Shown: piece by piece, positions 1 through 9,895 of the stretch
How positions within the stretch are numbered: the first letter of the stretch is position 1
How the letters are laid out: every line of letters begins with the position of its first letter
Assembly: GCA_010279815.1 (NCBI GenBank)
Contig: QEOQ01000022.1
Span: 46,266-63,743, forward strand
Direction: 5' to 3'
Length of the DNA: 17,478 nt
Source: Brachionus plicatilis
Lineage: Eukaryota; Rotifera; Eurotatoria; Ploima; Brachionidae
The notes under the pieces: model-generated
Databases searched by the model: none
Told to the model about the DNA's origin: nothing
Seen by the model: only the letters and a program-made list of their open reading frames with translations
Position numbers and translations under genes: made by a program

Positions 1-189
1 AAAAAAAAAAAACTAGCTTCAAATATTTATATTTATTACATGAAAAATAACATTTTTTGCTGCTGAATCTAAAATTGTGTAACGAAACAAGATTAAAAAA
101 TTAAAATTATTTTTTAGAAAAAAAATTTGTCATTTTTTATAATTAAAAATTCAATACGATTGGCAAAATATCAAAATTCAAAAGAGTAT

Positions 190-195
190 TTTATT
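190..195 (-). terminator. Poly(A) signal candidate of the Spartan-like gene
   Basis: AATAAA on the minus strand, 17 nt after the stop codon at 215-213. The spacing fits a very short 3' UTR. A+T-rich DNA makes chance matches common. Confidence 0.45.
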
Positions 196-212
196 TAAAT
201 ACGGAAATTAAT

Positions 213-917
213 TTATGGTGTTTTGATTTTTATAAATGTACCATTACATTTAGATGCATGCTCGCCTTTAAATTTAAATATTGATTATATTTGTAATTAG
301 CTGTTAAATTTACCTCTTTGATTATCAGTCGGAGGTATGTTGTAAAAGCGAATTCTTTTCTCTTCACATTTGGTGCATTGCCAAACGTGAGCCAGCTCCA
401 GAGTTTCGGCATACTCGTGTTCAATCTAGACCAACAAAAAAAAATCTTCTTCTTCAAAAATGAGCCAAAATTACTGGAATATCCAGCTTCAAGATGCAGT
501 TGAGTTTGTTCAAAATCTTGCAAAAGCTTAAAGTGTGTCCCGGATCCTTAAAAGAATTTGGGTTAGGGCTATGGCCATTTTTTGAAGAAAAAAACTGCTA
601 ACTTATCTTCTTATTTTAAATAATTAAATTAGATAAAGAGAATATTGAATTAAAATATTTTGATAAGTTAAAACAGCTTTGGGCATCAGTTAATTTACAA
701 AATCTCCGATTGCTAGTCCGAGGAATGCGTGGATCATTTCATGCTTGGATTTAGAAATTAATTAAAACTAATCTAAATAGATTAACTAGCATTTATTACC
801 AAAAGTATTTGAATGAGATCAACGCGGCTCAGTTTGTTTAGCAAATTGGTGGCCAGCCGAATGACAACACCCGTAGACTGGTCCAAGCTCTTGTCCAAAA
901 TGGTCGAGGCAGCGGTT
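213..917 (-). CDS. SPRTN: SprT-like metalloprotease, Spartan family (5' incomplete)
   Basis: Spartan proteases cut proteins crosslinked to DNA, in the nucleus at replication forks. Model exons on the minus strand: 917-800, 743-699, 594-475, 425-314, 265-213, all GT-AG, phases agree, stop TAA at 215-213. Seen: the end of the 917-800 exon joins the next to give ILLHEMIHAFL, matching the human LLHEMIHAYLF zinc/catalytic motif. The next exon gives GHTLSFCKILNKLN, matching human GHGPEFCKHMHRIN and supplying the third zinc His. Then VWQCTKC and, after the last intron, EHASKCNGTFIKIK, which matches human EHQKTCGGTYIKIK (zinc-binding domain). Odd: the protein ends three residues after IKIK, so it lacks the long C-terminal tail with PCNA-, p97- and ubiquitin-binding motifs seen in vertebrates. 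There is also a roughly 13-residue insertion (SPNPNSFKDPG) before the third His. The 5' part, which should encode the first strands of the SprT domain, was not located. Family call is firm; a pseudogene or partial copy is not excluded. Confidence 0.85.
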
Positions 918-3400
918 CTTAGTTGAACAAATAAAAAAAGCTTTAGCAAATATTGAATTTTATTGATATTTTCTATTTTCTTATCTATTTAAACTCACAT
1001 TTATTAAATAAGCATATTTTCTATTAACTTAAAAGCTCTTTATTTTGCATCAAATCAATTTATCAATTACTTTATTGATGCTGATTGAAAAAAAAGTAAA
1101 TTTTTTCGTAAACAAATTGTTGTTGAGTACCTAAGATCGCATGCAAAAGTACTTAAGAAAAAAGTGTGAAAATCTGACCCAAATTTTATAGACTAATTTA
1201 GCTCAAGAATTATTTGGTCAAATAGAAATTGAAAAATTTTAGTTGATTATCTTGAAAATGGTGCCAGGCGTTTAATAGTCAAAAATTTAGTTTAAATTTC
1301 AATAAATTAATTTAGTGAGTCTTGGACAAATTTAAATAAAAAAGAATTGAAATTTTAGAATTTAATTGAAAAATATTGATTTAAAAATTTAGAGGAAGAT
1401 CAGCAAAAAATTTTAATTGAATTTTATCAATCATCAGCTCGAGCCTAAATTTTGATTAGGCAAAGTTTGAGATAGAATGAAAATTCAAAAGCAGTTTTAT
1501 TATCTGTTTATATGAAGAAAAAAAATATGCTATTTTTGTAAATTGATGATAATTATTTAAATTAAATTCTAGTTCATATTTTATTATTTGATTTAAATTT
1601 TATTGTATGAATTTAAATTTTCTAGGGTAATAAAGAGAGCCATAAATTCCGCCAGACTTATTAATTTAAAAATACACTTAGTCTTCTTGAGAAAATTTTT
1701 ATTAGTTTATAATTAGTTTAATTATTTTGTTCATCAGTGAGGAAAAATTGGTAATTTTTGACCCATTTTATTCTTGATTAAGATTATACTTTAAATTAAT
1801 CGCTCAACTTAAAATAAATCATAAGAATATTAAATGTTTGGCTTTTAATTTTTTAGGCTTTAAAAAGAAAAAAATTTTTTTTTTTATTCTATTGAATACT
1901 TATTAATGCTAAATAATTAAATTCTTTATTTTTAAATTAAAATAACTCAAGTTAAGTTGACAAGGGTCTACAAATTCACCTTAAAATTAACACATAATTT
2001 TATCTTTTTAAAAAAATTGCACGTGGTTAACTTTAAAGTCTTTTTTCTAAGCTAAGAATTATTTTTATTCTAAAGCTAAAATAATAAATAAGAACTAAAA
2101 AATTATCTAAAATTTTTTATTGCTTTATTGTGGAGTTTGATCTTTAAATTTATTGTATTTTAAATTAAATGATTTTTGAATCAATATTTATTTTTAAAAA
2201 ATGAGCTTTTTTTACTTCCAATTATTAGTTTCATTATTTTTAATTTTATTGTTTAAATAAAAGAAAAAATTGAAATTTTTAACACTAATTTTTGATGTTT
2301 ATAATTTCCAGAATTACTAATTCAACTAGTTGTTATTTAAATAAAAAATGCTGAAATATTTAGAATTTTTATTTTTAAAAGCATTAATTTTGACTTGAAT
2401 TTGACTAAATGACTTTTGAAAAACTCTGATAATTTTTTAATATTCCAATACGGATTATTAAGAGATTTAATTCGTATTTTTATAATTTTTTGTTAGTTAA
2501 TTTTTTTTTTGTAATTTTTCCTCAAATATTAGATAATATTCTCAAATAATTAAGATTGCATAATAAAAATAATAAATTTACACCAGATTAATTGAATATC
2601 CACCTTTTTTAACTTAATGAAACTTGTCCTTTTAAAATAAAACTTTTTGTTAAAACCAATTTAATAAAAAATGCCTCAATTTTTTTCTTTTCATAATTTT
2701 TGTGAATAGAAAAAAGAGAAAATCTTTAAAAAATTTAAATTTTATACGTTTATGTTTTTAATTAATTTTTAGCTTATTTTATTTTAATAAATTTCTCATT
2801 TTAAAGTCAATTTACAATAGATAATAAAATTAGTTGCATTTTCCCAAAAGTAAAGAAGCAGCTTCATATAGGGGTTGGATTCAAAATAAATTTTAGTATT
2901 CAAAAACAAGCGTTTAAGTCTTCGGAACTTTATTAGTTAGGTATTTCGATAGTTTCAGAATGATTATCTCTCATCTTTATCTTGGTGTCAAAATTCCTTT
3001 TTTTAACAATATATTTGATAATATAAGTTTTCGGCAGATTCAGAACAAAAATACAGAAAAAAGTTATAAAAATCCGAATCGGAAGAATGAAAAAATTTGA
3101 AAATAAAGTTCAAAAATAAAAAAAAACAAAATTAAAAGTGTAACAATATTTTGTGCACCAGTTCCTTAAATTTAGTTTAAAAAAAATCATTTTTCTCATG
3201 ATAATTTGTCAACTTATACACTTACCCTTTTCTCAACCGATTTATTCAAGCAGCCAAAGTATTTTATCAAAGATTTAGAAACCTACCAAGAATTCACTGG
3301 AATCAAATTAATTGTTATTACTAAAATGGTGTGTACTATTTAAAAAAATAAACTTTAAAAAAATTGATTAAAATTCAATATTTTAAAAAATACAGCAAAC
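918..3400. other. Gene-poor A+T-rich stretch
   Basis: No convincing coding segment on either strand. The 5' exons of the minus-strand Spartan-like gene should lie here. The one splice-compatible candidate I saw (1192-1131, phase 2) encodes nothing resembling the expected SprT strands. Long A and T runs dominate. Confidence 0.5.
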
Positions 3401-3619
3401 TAAAATTTTTGATCAAATTTCAAGCGCTCAATCTTGCTCAAATATTTTTAGATGCGCAATTAAATTTCATCGCAGATTTTTAATTTTTTTTATATTTCAA
3501 AGCTTCATTTTTAAACTTTTGAAAAAGGATTGTAATTTCTAAAAATGCAATGAAATTTAATTGCGCATCTAAAAATATTTGAGCAAGATTGAGCGCTTGA
3601 AATTTGATCAAAAATTTTA
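3401..3619. repeat. Long near-perfect inverted repeat (hairpin)
   Basis: Arms 3401-3473 and 3547-3619 are reverse complements with one mismatch in 73 (C at 3471 against the T-type base of the other arm). The central base 3474 also pairs with 3546, leaving a loop of about 71 nt. Pairing resumes weakly outside the arms (AGCAA at 3394-3398 with TTGCT at 3622-3626). No clear target duplication. It could be a fold-back MITE or a hairpin-RNA source. The arms contain GCGC-bearing tracts unlike the surrounding A/T runs. Confidence 0.85.
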
Positions 3620-3626
3620 CCTTGCT

Positions 3627-4467
3627 AAAAATACTCAAATCTCAAATTTTCTAGAACAAAAAAAAAATAAACTATTAGAAAAACATCTTGATTTTTTGTT
3701 CATAAATGTTGAAATCAATAAATTTTGTTGTGATACTGAAATTTTAAATTCAAAACGAATTTTAAAATATACATTACTAATTAATAGACAAGAAAATTAA
3801 TCATAGTTAAAAGGGTCTAAGAAATAAAAATTTTTAATAGAAAAAAAATTATTCAGCTTTAGGATCACAAAAAAACATTGAATCTTTTTGATAATAATCA
3901 TCTGATTTTCGAAAAATTTCAAATTAGACAGACAAAAAGAAATCAAAATCTTGGTGACAATTAAAAAAAATATTCTGAATTGAACTTAAAAAGACTAATG
4001 AAAAAAGAATAATGTAAGTCATTTAGGTCAACATGAGATAAAATGTAACAGTTTCAAAAATAAAAATAAAATTTTAAGATTAAGAAAATTAAAACATTCT
4101 GATATTTTAAAGTTGTAATTAAATCAATTTAAAAAAAATTGAGATAACTTTTTCATCTGAAAAATAACTGTTTCAGTTGAACGTTTAAAAATTTAATTTT
4201 TTACTTATAACTCTTTTTGCTGTTTTATTTAATAAGAATAGAAAAAATTAATTTTTAAACGAATTGAAAAATTTAACCAACAACTTGGTATATAAAAAAA
4301 GAAAACTTTATTCTACGGCATATTAAAGTTAATGATCAATTTGAAATATCGTTTAAATTCAAAAAGTTGATCTTTAGTTATAAAAATTAATCTTTTAATT
4401 AATTAAAATAATTTTAATGCTACATGCCTTACATGTTATGTATGTTTAAGAAATAAAATAATTTGAA
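3627..4467. other. Gene-free A+T-rich stretch
   Basis: Nothing supported as coding. An open frame running out of the hairpin to 3800 is A-rich and resembles no family I know. No RNA gene seen. Confidence 0.5.
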
Positions 4468-4766
4468 AAAATATTTTCTCAACCTATTGATAAAATCGAT
4501 TTTTAAATTCAAACGTCTTATTTCTCATATTAAAAAAAAATTATTTTAAAATTTATTATTTCAAAAATATCTGTTCGAAAGATCGATATTTTCATTTTAT
4601 CACTTATTTGGGATTAAATATTTGAATTTCTTTTTTTTAAATTTAATTTTTAAAGCTAGAAATAAACACTGTTAAAAGAAAAAATTTCAAAAAAAACTTC
4701 ACGAAAAAAGAGCTAATATTATTATGCTTAAAAATCGATTGCATCAATCGGTTGATAAAATATTTT
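4468..4766. mobile_element. MITE-like element with about 39-bp terminal inverted repeats
   Basis: The 10-mer AAAATATTTT occurs at 4468-4477 and 4757-4766. Just inside, 4478-4506 and the reverse complement of 4728-4756 match at 25 of 29 positions (shared cores TCAACC and AATCGATTTTTAA). The 10-mer is itself a palindrome, so it is either a target-site duplication or the outer part of the inverted repeat. The interior has no open frame. Superfamily not assigned. Confidence 0.55.
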
Positions 4767-4844
4767 CTTAAATATTTTTAAAATTTTACATTTTTTTCTT
4801 ATTAATTCTCTTTTTTAATTTTGTTTTAAAACGAGGGTTCAAAC

Positions 4845-5082
4845 CAGAGTTGCTTAAAAGTCCCAAAATAAAGTCTAAGTCCGTTTTTTTTTAATTTGCT
4901 AGATCAAGCTTTATATCAGAAAATTTATATACTCTTGGGTTGTCTAATGCAATAGATTTGCCATATATCAGAATTTTCTTGCAATTTTAGCATAAAAATC
5001 TACACAATTCTTCTTCAGTCTTCAAAAATTTAAAGTCCGGACTTGGACTTGACTTGAGACTTGTGACTTTTAAACAACTCTG
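4845..5082. mobile_element. hAT-like MITE with 8-bp target duplication
   Basis: The 238-bp element begins CAGAGTTG and ends CAACTCTG. The terminal inverted repeats continue inward (CAGAGTTGCTTAAAAGTC against CAGAGTTGTTTAAAAGTC). It is flanked by GTTCAAAC (4837-4844) and GTTCAAAA (5083-5090), an 8-bp duplication with one difference. CAGNG-type ends and 8-bp duplications are the hallmarks of hAT transposons. The subterminal regions carry many GACTT/AAGTC units. No transposase frame, so it is non-autonomous. It lies downstream of the unrecognised minus-strand gene. Confidence 0.8.
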
Positions 5083-5217
5083 GTTCAAAAGAAGGATATT
5101 CTGACCATCTCCGGGTTTTCCAAAAATTATTATTTAGGAGGAAAAAATTCAAAAATTGGTTTTAATACGTAAGGATTAACTCTTTGAATCGAAATAATAT
5201 TTTGAATTGATCATCAT

Positions 5218-5275
5218 CCTCGACTCTTCCTCAACTCTTCCTTTCCCCACTAGAATTGTTAAAGAAGAGTCAAGG
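5218..5275. repeat. Short inverted repeat in a probable 3' region
   Basis: CCTCGACTCTTC (5218-5229) and GAAGAGTCAAGG (5264-5275) pair at 11 of 12 positions around a 34-nt loop. A tandem near-copy (CCTCAACTCTTCC) lies in the loop. It is about 75 nt past the stop of the upstream minus-strand gene, so it could form a stem in its 3' UTR. Confidence 0.4.
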
Positions 5276-5348
5276 AAAAGAAATGTTCAAGTTATTTTTA
5301 AATTAAACTGTAGTTTTGAAAAAATATTAAAATCTTTATCTCTAAATA

Positions 5349-7412
5349 TTAAATTCTGAGCCTAAATTAAAATGAATTCAAAGGCATAGATTTCAGAAAA
5401 TTTTTTTTAATTTTTAACTTTAAAATGAAGCCATAAATTAATACTTACGACCTCAGTCGACCCGACCATTCGAGTCGAACATTTTTCACTATCTTATGAA
5501 AAACAGTGTTAGAAAATAAATCAAACATGTCTTGGACAAAATTTTCGATTGAACTGTTTCCATTTTCTTCAATTACCAGCACAACATTTTTTCTAAAATT
5601 TTCTAATTTTGTCGGTGAGTTGATCAAATCTTTCAAAGATTCATTTATGTAGCTAAACACCGCATTTCTCAACAAAATTACATTTTCATCAACATTATTT
5701 TTTCCCACCCTAAAGCCCACGCGACTGACCCTACTTTGCTCATCATCACTCTCATTCGTTTGATCAAGACCAAACAATGGCACTGATCTGCACTCTTTAC
5801 TTTGACCATTTAAATTTTCTATCCATCTATTCAATTTTGCATCAGACAGCTTATGTGACTCATCGTTATTATTCAAATCAATGCTGGGCTTTTTGGAACC
5901 TGTTCTGGACCTCCTGAATGGTGCACCGACCAAATTTTGCACAGAACCGCCTTCTACAATCAAAGTACTATTTTGGATAATAGATTGCTCAAATTTGTCT
6001 GAATAACAATCGCCTAGAAGATCGTACTCTTGGTCTACTATGGTAGAGCTTAAAACATCATCTTGGGAATTTATGAAGACATCTTCTGATACAGACTGAA
6101 CTAGTTGATTGGTCACACGCGATAAAACAGCGTAATCGGCCGACATATCCTCATTGTCAGCTTGATGGCAACACTTAATTGTTTCATATTGAACATCACT
6201 ATTTGATTTACCAACAGGTTCTATTAGAACCGAGTCGTCCGGATTGTAAGACATAAATTTGTAAGTTGTTCTAGTCAAACAATTATTTGATTTTGTATTC
6301 TCAGATATTAGACAGTAATTGTACACAAATGGTCGGGTGTTAAATGGCACCCATATATCCAATGCAGTGACAGTGGAAATTTTTTTTAATAAATTTTTCA
6401 AACTTTTTTCCATTTTTAAAATTATCTCATTCTAAAATAAAAAATTTAAAAAAAAAATTTTCTCCCAAAAATAGAAAAACTACTTGTTCTTTAAAATCAT
6501 AATTTATCTTATTTATTTCTACATTGACAAAAGCCAGAGCCATCTCGAACTTGAATAAAAATTTTGTAAAATTTTAAAAATTATTTATTTTGAAAGATTA
6601 CAATTAAATTTTTTAAAATATTCACCACTGTTTCCTTGCCAAGAGTATTTTTATTTAATTTGATGGTCCACATCAATCGTCCATCGCAGCTTTCCTCCAA
6701 ATCGAACTCACTTTGAAAACTTAAAAAAAAAAAACTAAAAAAAAAATTTTTTCAAAGGCAGTGCAAAGTTACTTTGAGTTGCTGTCAGACCATCGGCAAA
6801 CGATGCCTTTTAGAGCCTCGTTGAACAAACGTTTATTCAAATTGGAGAAATTGTTGAAAATTTTTTTGACCGGATCGCGGGTAAAAATAACATTGAGACA
6901 CTTTTGTAATTGTCTTTGGTCAATTTTGTTTAAAAATGAATGCACTGAGTCAAGCAGAGAGAGGTGATCAAAGTCTGAATGGCTCAAGTCTTGGGTCATG
7001 GGAAAAGGCTTGTAAACTGGCGAGTCAGAGCATGTGTGCCAAGAGTTGGAGCATGTCGACCGATCACTCACATTCAAAAGTCTAAGATAAAAAGTTAAAT
7101 TACTAAGAATGTTCTCCTGGTAGTTGGAATAAGAGCTTGACTGGTTCGAGTCTAGATCAATTTGGTTCTTTTCTCTGTATGTCTTGAACAAGTCATCCTG
7201 TAAACCTGAGTCTTGTCCAACTTTATCTGCCCGCTTTAACTTGCCGTTTACTGAGCGAAATTTGCAGCGGATTTCGCAGCTACAAATCAGTCGCGGACTG
7301 TAATAAAACGCGTATTTTGTATTCTCTGACACATCGAATGATTTTTCTATGGTCCAAGTCTAGTTCATTTTTTAGATAAATTAATTGAAAATTTTAGCTT
7401 AAGGCTTACCAT
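5349..7412 (-). CDS. Unrecognised six-exon gene, about 581 aa; weak XRCC4/XLF-like pattern
   Basis: Model exons: 7412-7410, 7359-6773, 6719-6626, 6549-6484, 6431-5449, 5361-5349. Introns are 50, 53, 76, 52 and 87 nt, all GT-AG and in phase. The first coding exon is only the ATG. I do not recognise the protein. Seen: residues 12-110 hold a Cys-bearing strand-rich start and a Ser/Asn-rich stretch. LNKRL is at 175-179. A short strand region (GRLMWTIKLN, 210-219) is followed by a long charged helix/coiled coil at about 226-270. Residues 300-460 are acidic, low in hydrophobics and probably disordered, with a basic patch FRRSRTGSKKP. A last folded-looking helical segment ends in RLEWSGRLR. Head, then strand, then coiled coil, with LNKRL upstream, faintly recalls human XLF (ELNKRL, FYWNFH, then helix), but the similarity is too weak to name it. 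If the last donor (5448) is not used, translation stops at 5445. The join at 6626/6549 avoids an in-frame stop; two separate genes are less likely. Confidence 0.65.
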
Positions 7413-7419
7413 TATCCTA

Positions 7420-8825
7420 AAATTGTGAATGTTTGAAACAAAATTTTCATTTAAATAACAAATTTTTGAAAGAGACCTTGATTAATTATTTTAAATTTCA
7501 AATTTTATTTCAACTTTTGCTTTACTGGTCTTGCTTTCAAATTTAGCATAAAATCATCTTTATTCACATCCGTTCATCAAATAAATCAAAATTCCAGTGC
7601 TAACTTTCAGTTTTTTTTATTATCAAATAAAAAAATAAACTGACTGAAAAACATATTTATTATTTGTGTATTTTAGATACCTAATTTTTTTTCTCAACTT
7701 AACTAAATTAGACCAATTGACTGAGTACACCAAAATTGAAAATGTTACCATAGACAATTTTAAGAGTGCATTTTTTGAATAAAAAAATTAAACATTTCTT
7801 ATAAACTTTAAAATTATGAATTTAAAAATTAAAAGCCTCAAAATATTTCAGTGGGAATAATGCTTTTTGTTAAACAAGAGTAAATTAATTAATCTTACAC
7901 TTAAGATTTTTTTAGTACTATATAAGCTTTTTTATTTATTTAATTGTTTAATATGTAATTTAATTTTAAAACACTCTTTTAAAAATTAATTTTAACTTTT
8001 TTTATAAAATACGGCATTGTGAGATTTCATACAAATCTTCAAATTTAATTTTCAAAATGTAAATTTTTTTAAAGGAAAAAAGTTAATTCCGAGAATTTAA
8101 AGAATCTTTCGAATTAATTTTGGTATCAATTTTAATATTTTGACTAAAAGAAATTGAATGAAAATATTAATGATCTTTAGTTTGGTCTAAAATATATAAT
8201 TAGTTAATATTTTAAAAATAACATACTAATATATTTATCAAAGAAGACTGATTACTATATTATTTATTTAATTTTTAATAAGATTTAATCATTAAAAGAT
8301 TCATCAACTTAAGATTTGCTAAAAGTAATTAAATTTGAAAATTTAAAAATAACAATTTAAAAAAAAATTCAAAAGTCTTATAACAATTCATTTATTTATT
8401 TATTAAATTTCCAAAAAACTAAAGCAGGTAATACCTATTTATCAACACATGGAATGAGTTGATACTTAGTTTTTCTAATTTATGTTTAAACAAATTATTC
8501 GAATTTGTCTATATTTACAATTATCATAGATAAAAAGATAAAAATAAAAATAAAAAAATTTCAAAATAAAATAAAAAATACAAAAATTTATTACAAAAAA
8601 GGTAAAAATATTTGATTTGAAAATTGAAAATATTAAATTCAGCAATAGCTTTTTCTACAATTTTATCTAAATATTTTGAAATATAAATTTTTATGTCTTT
8701 TAAAAATGTGTTATTTTGAAAATGATTAATCAATAAAGAATTTATAAATTTCAAATGACTTGACTTTGAAATTTTTTTTTTGACTTTTTTTTTATGACTT
8801 TTTTTTTACTTTTGCCCAAGTCTGC
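7420..8825. other. Gene-free A+T-rich stretch
   Basis: No supported gene. A long minus frame at 8524-8754 is made of Phe/Leu/Ile/Lys codons from A/T runs and looks random. The right edge (8755-8812) has repeated TGACTTTTTTTT units next to the retrotransposon fragment. Confidence 0.5.
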
Positions 8826-8841
8826 AAATATATAAGATAAG

Positions 8842-9095
8842 CAAAGGGTTCGAAAGGGTAGATTTGGATATTAGAGAGAATAATGGAGTAAGTGAGGGGA
8901 CAAGCAGGAGACACAATAGCAGGGGAAAAGCAAGGAAGGACCATGAGGGATAAGTTCTTACTTAACCGAACAGCTACAACCTGGAACCTTTTACCCTCGG
9001 AAATAGCAGGGACTGATACGGTCAATCAGTTTAAGGCCAAAATTGATAGACACATGAAGTCAGAGACCTGTAGAAGATCTGTTTACAGAATCTGA
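8842..9095 (+). pseudogene. Reverse transcriptase C-terminal remnant
   Basis: Coding remnant inside the LINE fragment. It starts in one frame (IRENNGVSEGTSRRHNSRG), meets a stop near 8951, and continues in a second frame (RDKFLLNRTATTWNLLPSEI) to the stop at 9093-9095. No reverse transcriptase catalytic motif is left. The upstream TAA at 8889-8891 rules out an intact start for the second frame. Confidence 0.7.
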
Positions 9096-9212
9096 TACTG
9101 AGGAACTTTGACTTCATCTTTGACTTTGACTTAGACTTTATCAGCTTGCAACCTAGGTTGCAATAAAGTGCAGCGATATGAACTGCACTCACACTTATGT
9201 GTTACAGCTCAC

Positions 9213-9236
9213 ACTACTACTACTACTACTACTACT
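9213..9236 (+). repeat. (ACT)8 microsatellite, 3' tail of the LINE
   Basis: Eight perfect ACT units directly after the retrotransposon 3' UTR. Simple-repeat tails instead of poly(A) are typical of several non-LTR clades such as CR1/L2-like and RTE-like elements. Confidence 0.9.
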
Positions 9237-9239
9237 AGA

Positions 9240-9889
9240 TTATGAATTTGTAACAATATAAATTTTTAAACATATTAATTTAATAATAAAATTATTGTGT
9301 TATTATTGTGTTAATTCAATTTTGAGATTTTTTTAATAGACAAAAACAGTATATTTAAAAAAATTGAATCATATTCTAGAAATTTTAGAGACTTTTTTTG
9401 CCAAGTCTTTTTACTGTTGTTATTTGACTGGAATAGATTTCTTTACCTTGATTTTTTTAGCCATATATTAATTATTGTGTTTTTCTGGGTCATAGTAGGA
9501 CAATAACCAAATAATTTGTATATTTGTTGAGTAACAAAGTATGTTTATTAGAATTTAGTATAGATGTAATCTTGATTTAATTTAAAGATATCCAATTAAA
9601 AGACAAAAATTTAATAGTCTTAAAAACTTTAAATTTTTATTTTTTTTTAGTTTTTCTTTCTTGCCTAGATCAAAAATAAACTAATATGAATAAAAAAATA
9701 GTCATTTTTTACTCTGTTAACCATCAAAAAGTGCATGAATCACCTTTGTATTTAAAATGTGATATGATTTTAAAATTCTGAATAAAAATTTCAAAAATTA
9801 TTGAAATATATCTAGATTTTAAAAATTCAATACTTCTAGTTCATATTGAATTAAATTGGATTTAAAGGGAAAAGCAAATTTCTAAAATA
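9240..9889. other. Gene-free A+T-rich stretch
   Basis: Lies between the LINE tail and the 3' end of RPP30. No coding or RNA signal seen. It probably includes the RPP30 3' flank. Confidence 0.45.
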
Positions 9890-9895
9890 TTTATT
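9890..9895 (-). terminator. Poly(A) signal candidate overlapping the RPP30 stop
   Basis: AATAAA on the minus strand, sharing one base with the TAA stop at 9897-9895. If used, the 3' UTR would be only about 15-30 nt. Chance occurrence is possible in this A+T-rich DNA. Confidence 0.35.

Larger units (their letters stand above)
8826..9236 (+). mobile_element. 3' fragment of a non-LTR (LINE) retrotransposon, decayed
   Basis: The open segment ending at 9095 contains FLLNRTATTWNLLPSEI, then VNQFKAKIDRHM. This is the well-known C-terminal tail of LINE reverse transcriptase ORFs (NRVVNxWNSLP...FKxxLDxH). A preceding piece in another frame (VDLDIRENNGV, then RRHNSRGKAR) fits the region just upstream in such ORFs, so at least one frameshift has broken it near 8940. 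The 3' UTR (9096-9212) has TTTGACTT units and ends in an (ACT)8 tail. The element is 5'-truncated, as is usual for LINE copies. Local base composition is clearly richer in G+C than the flanks. No target duplication was identified. Confidence 0.8.

Noticed and set aside
318..503. 61-codon plus-strand open frame
   Set aside because: Antisense shadow of the Spartan exons at 594-475 and 425-314.
230..523. 97-codon minus-strand open frame
   Set aside because: It lies across the Spartan exons in other frames. The spliced frames match SPRTN, this one matches nothing.
1131..1192. Possible upstream exon of the Spartan-like gene (minus, acceptor and donor present, phase 2)
   Set aside because: The encoded residues do not resemble the SprT N-terminal strands, and AG/GT pairs are frequent by chance here.
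1640..1680. Minus-strand stretch reading SGGIYGSLYYPR after an AG acceptor
   Set aside because: Too short, no matching neighbours in phase, and no link to the Spartan-like gene.
3579..3800. 73-codon plus-strand open frame starting inside the hairpin arm
   Set aside because: Starts at a non-ATG codon, is A-rich in composition and resembles no family.
6761..6967. 68-codon plus-strand open frame
   Set aside because: Antisense to the second exon of the unrecognised minus-strand gene.
8524..8754. 76-codon minus-strand open frame rich in Phe, Leu and Ile
   Set aside because: Made of A/T runs; looks like low-complexity noise, not a membrane protein.
8792..9025. 77-codon minus-strand open frame over the LINE fragment
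   Set aside because: Antisense to the recognisable reverse transcriptase C-terminus.
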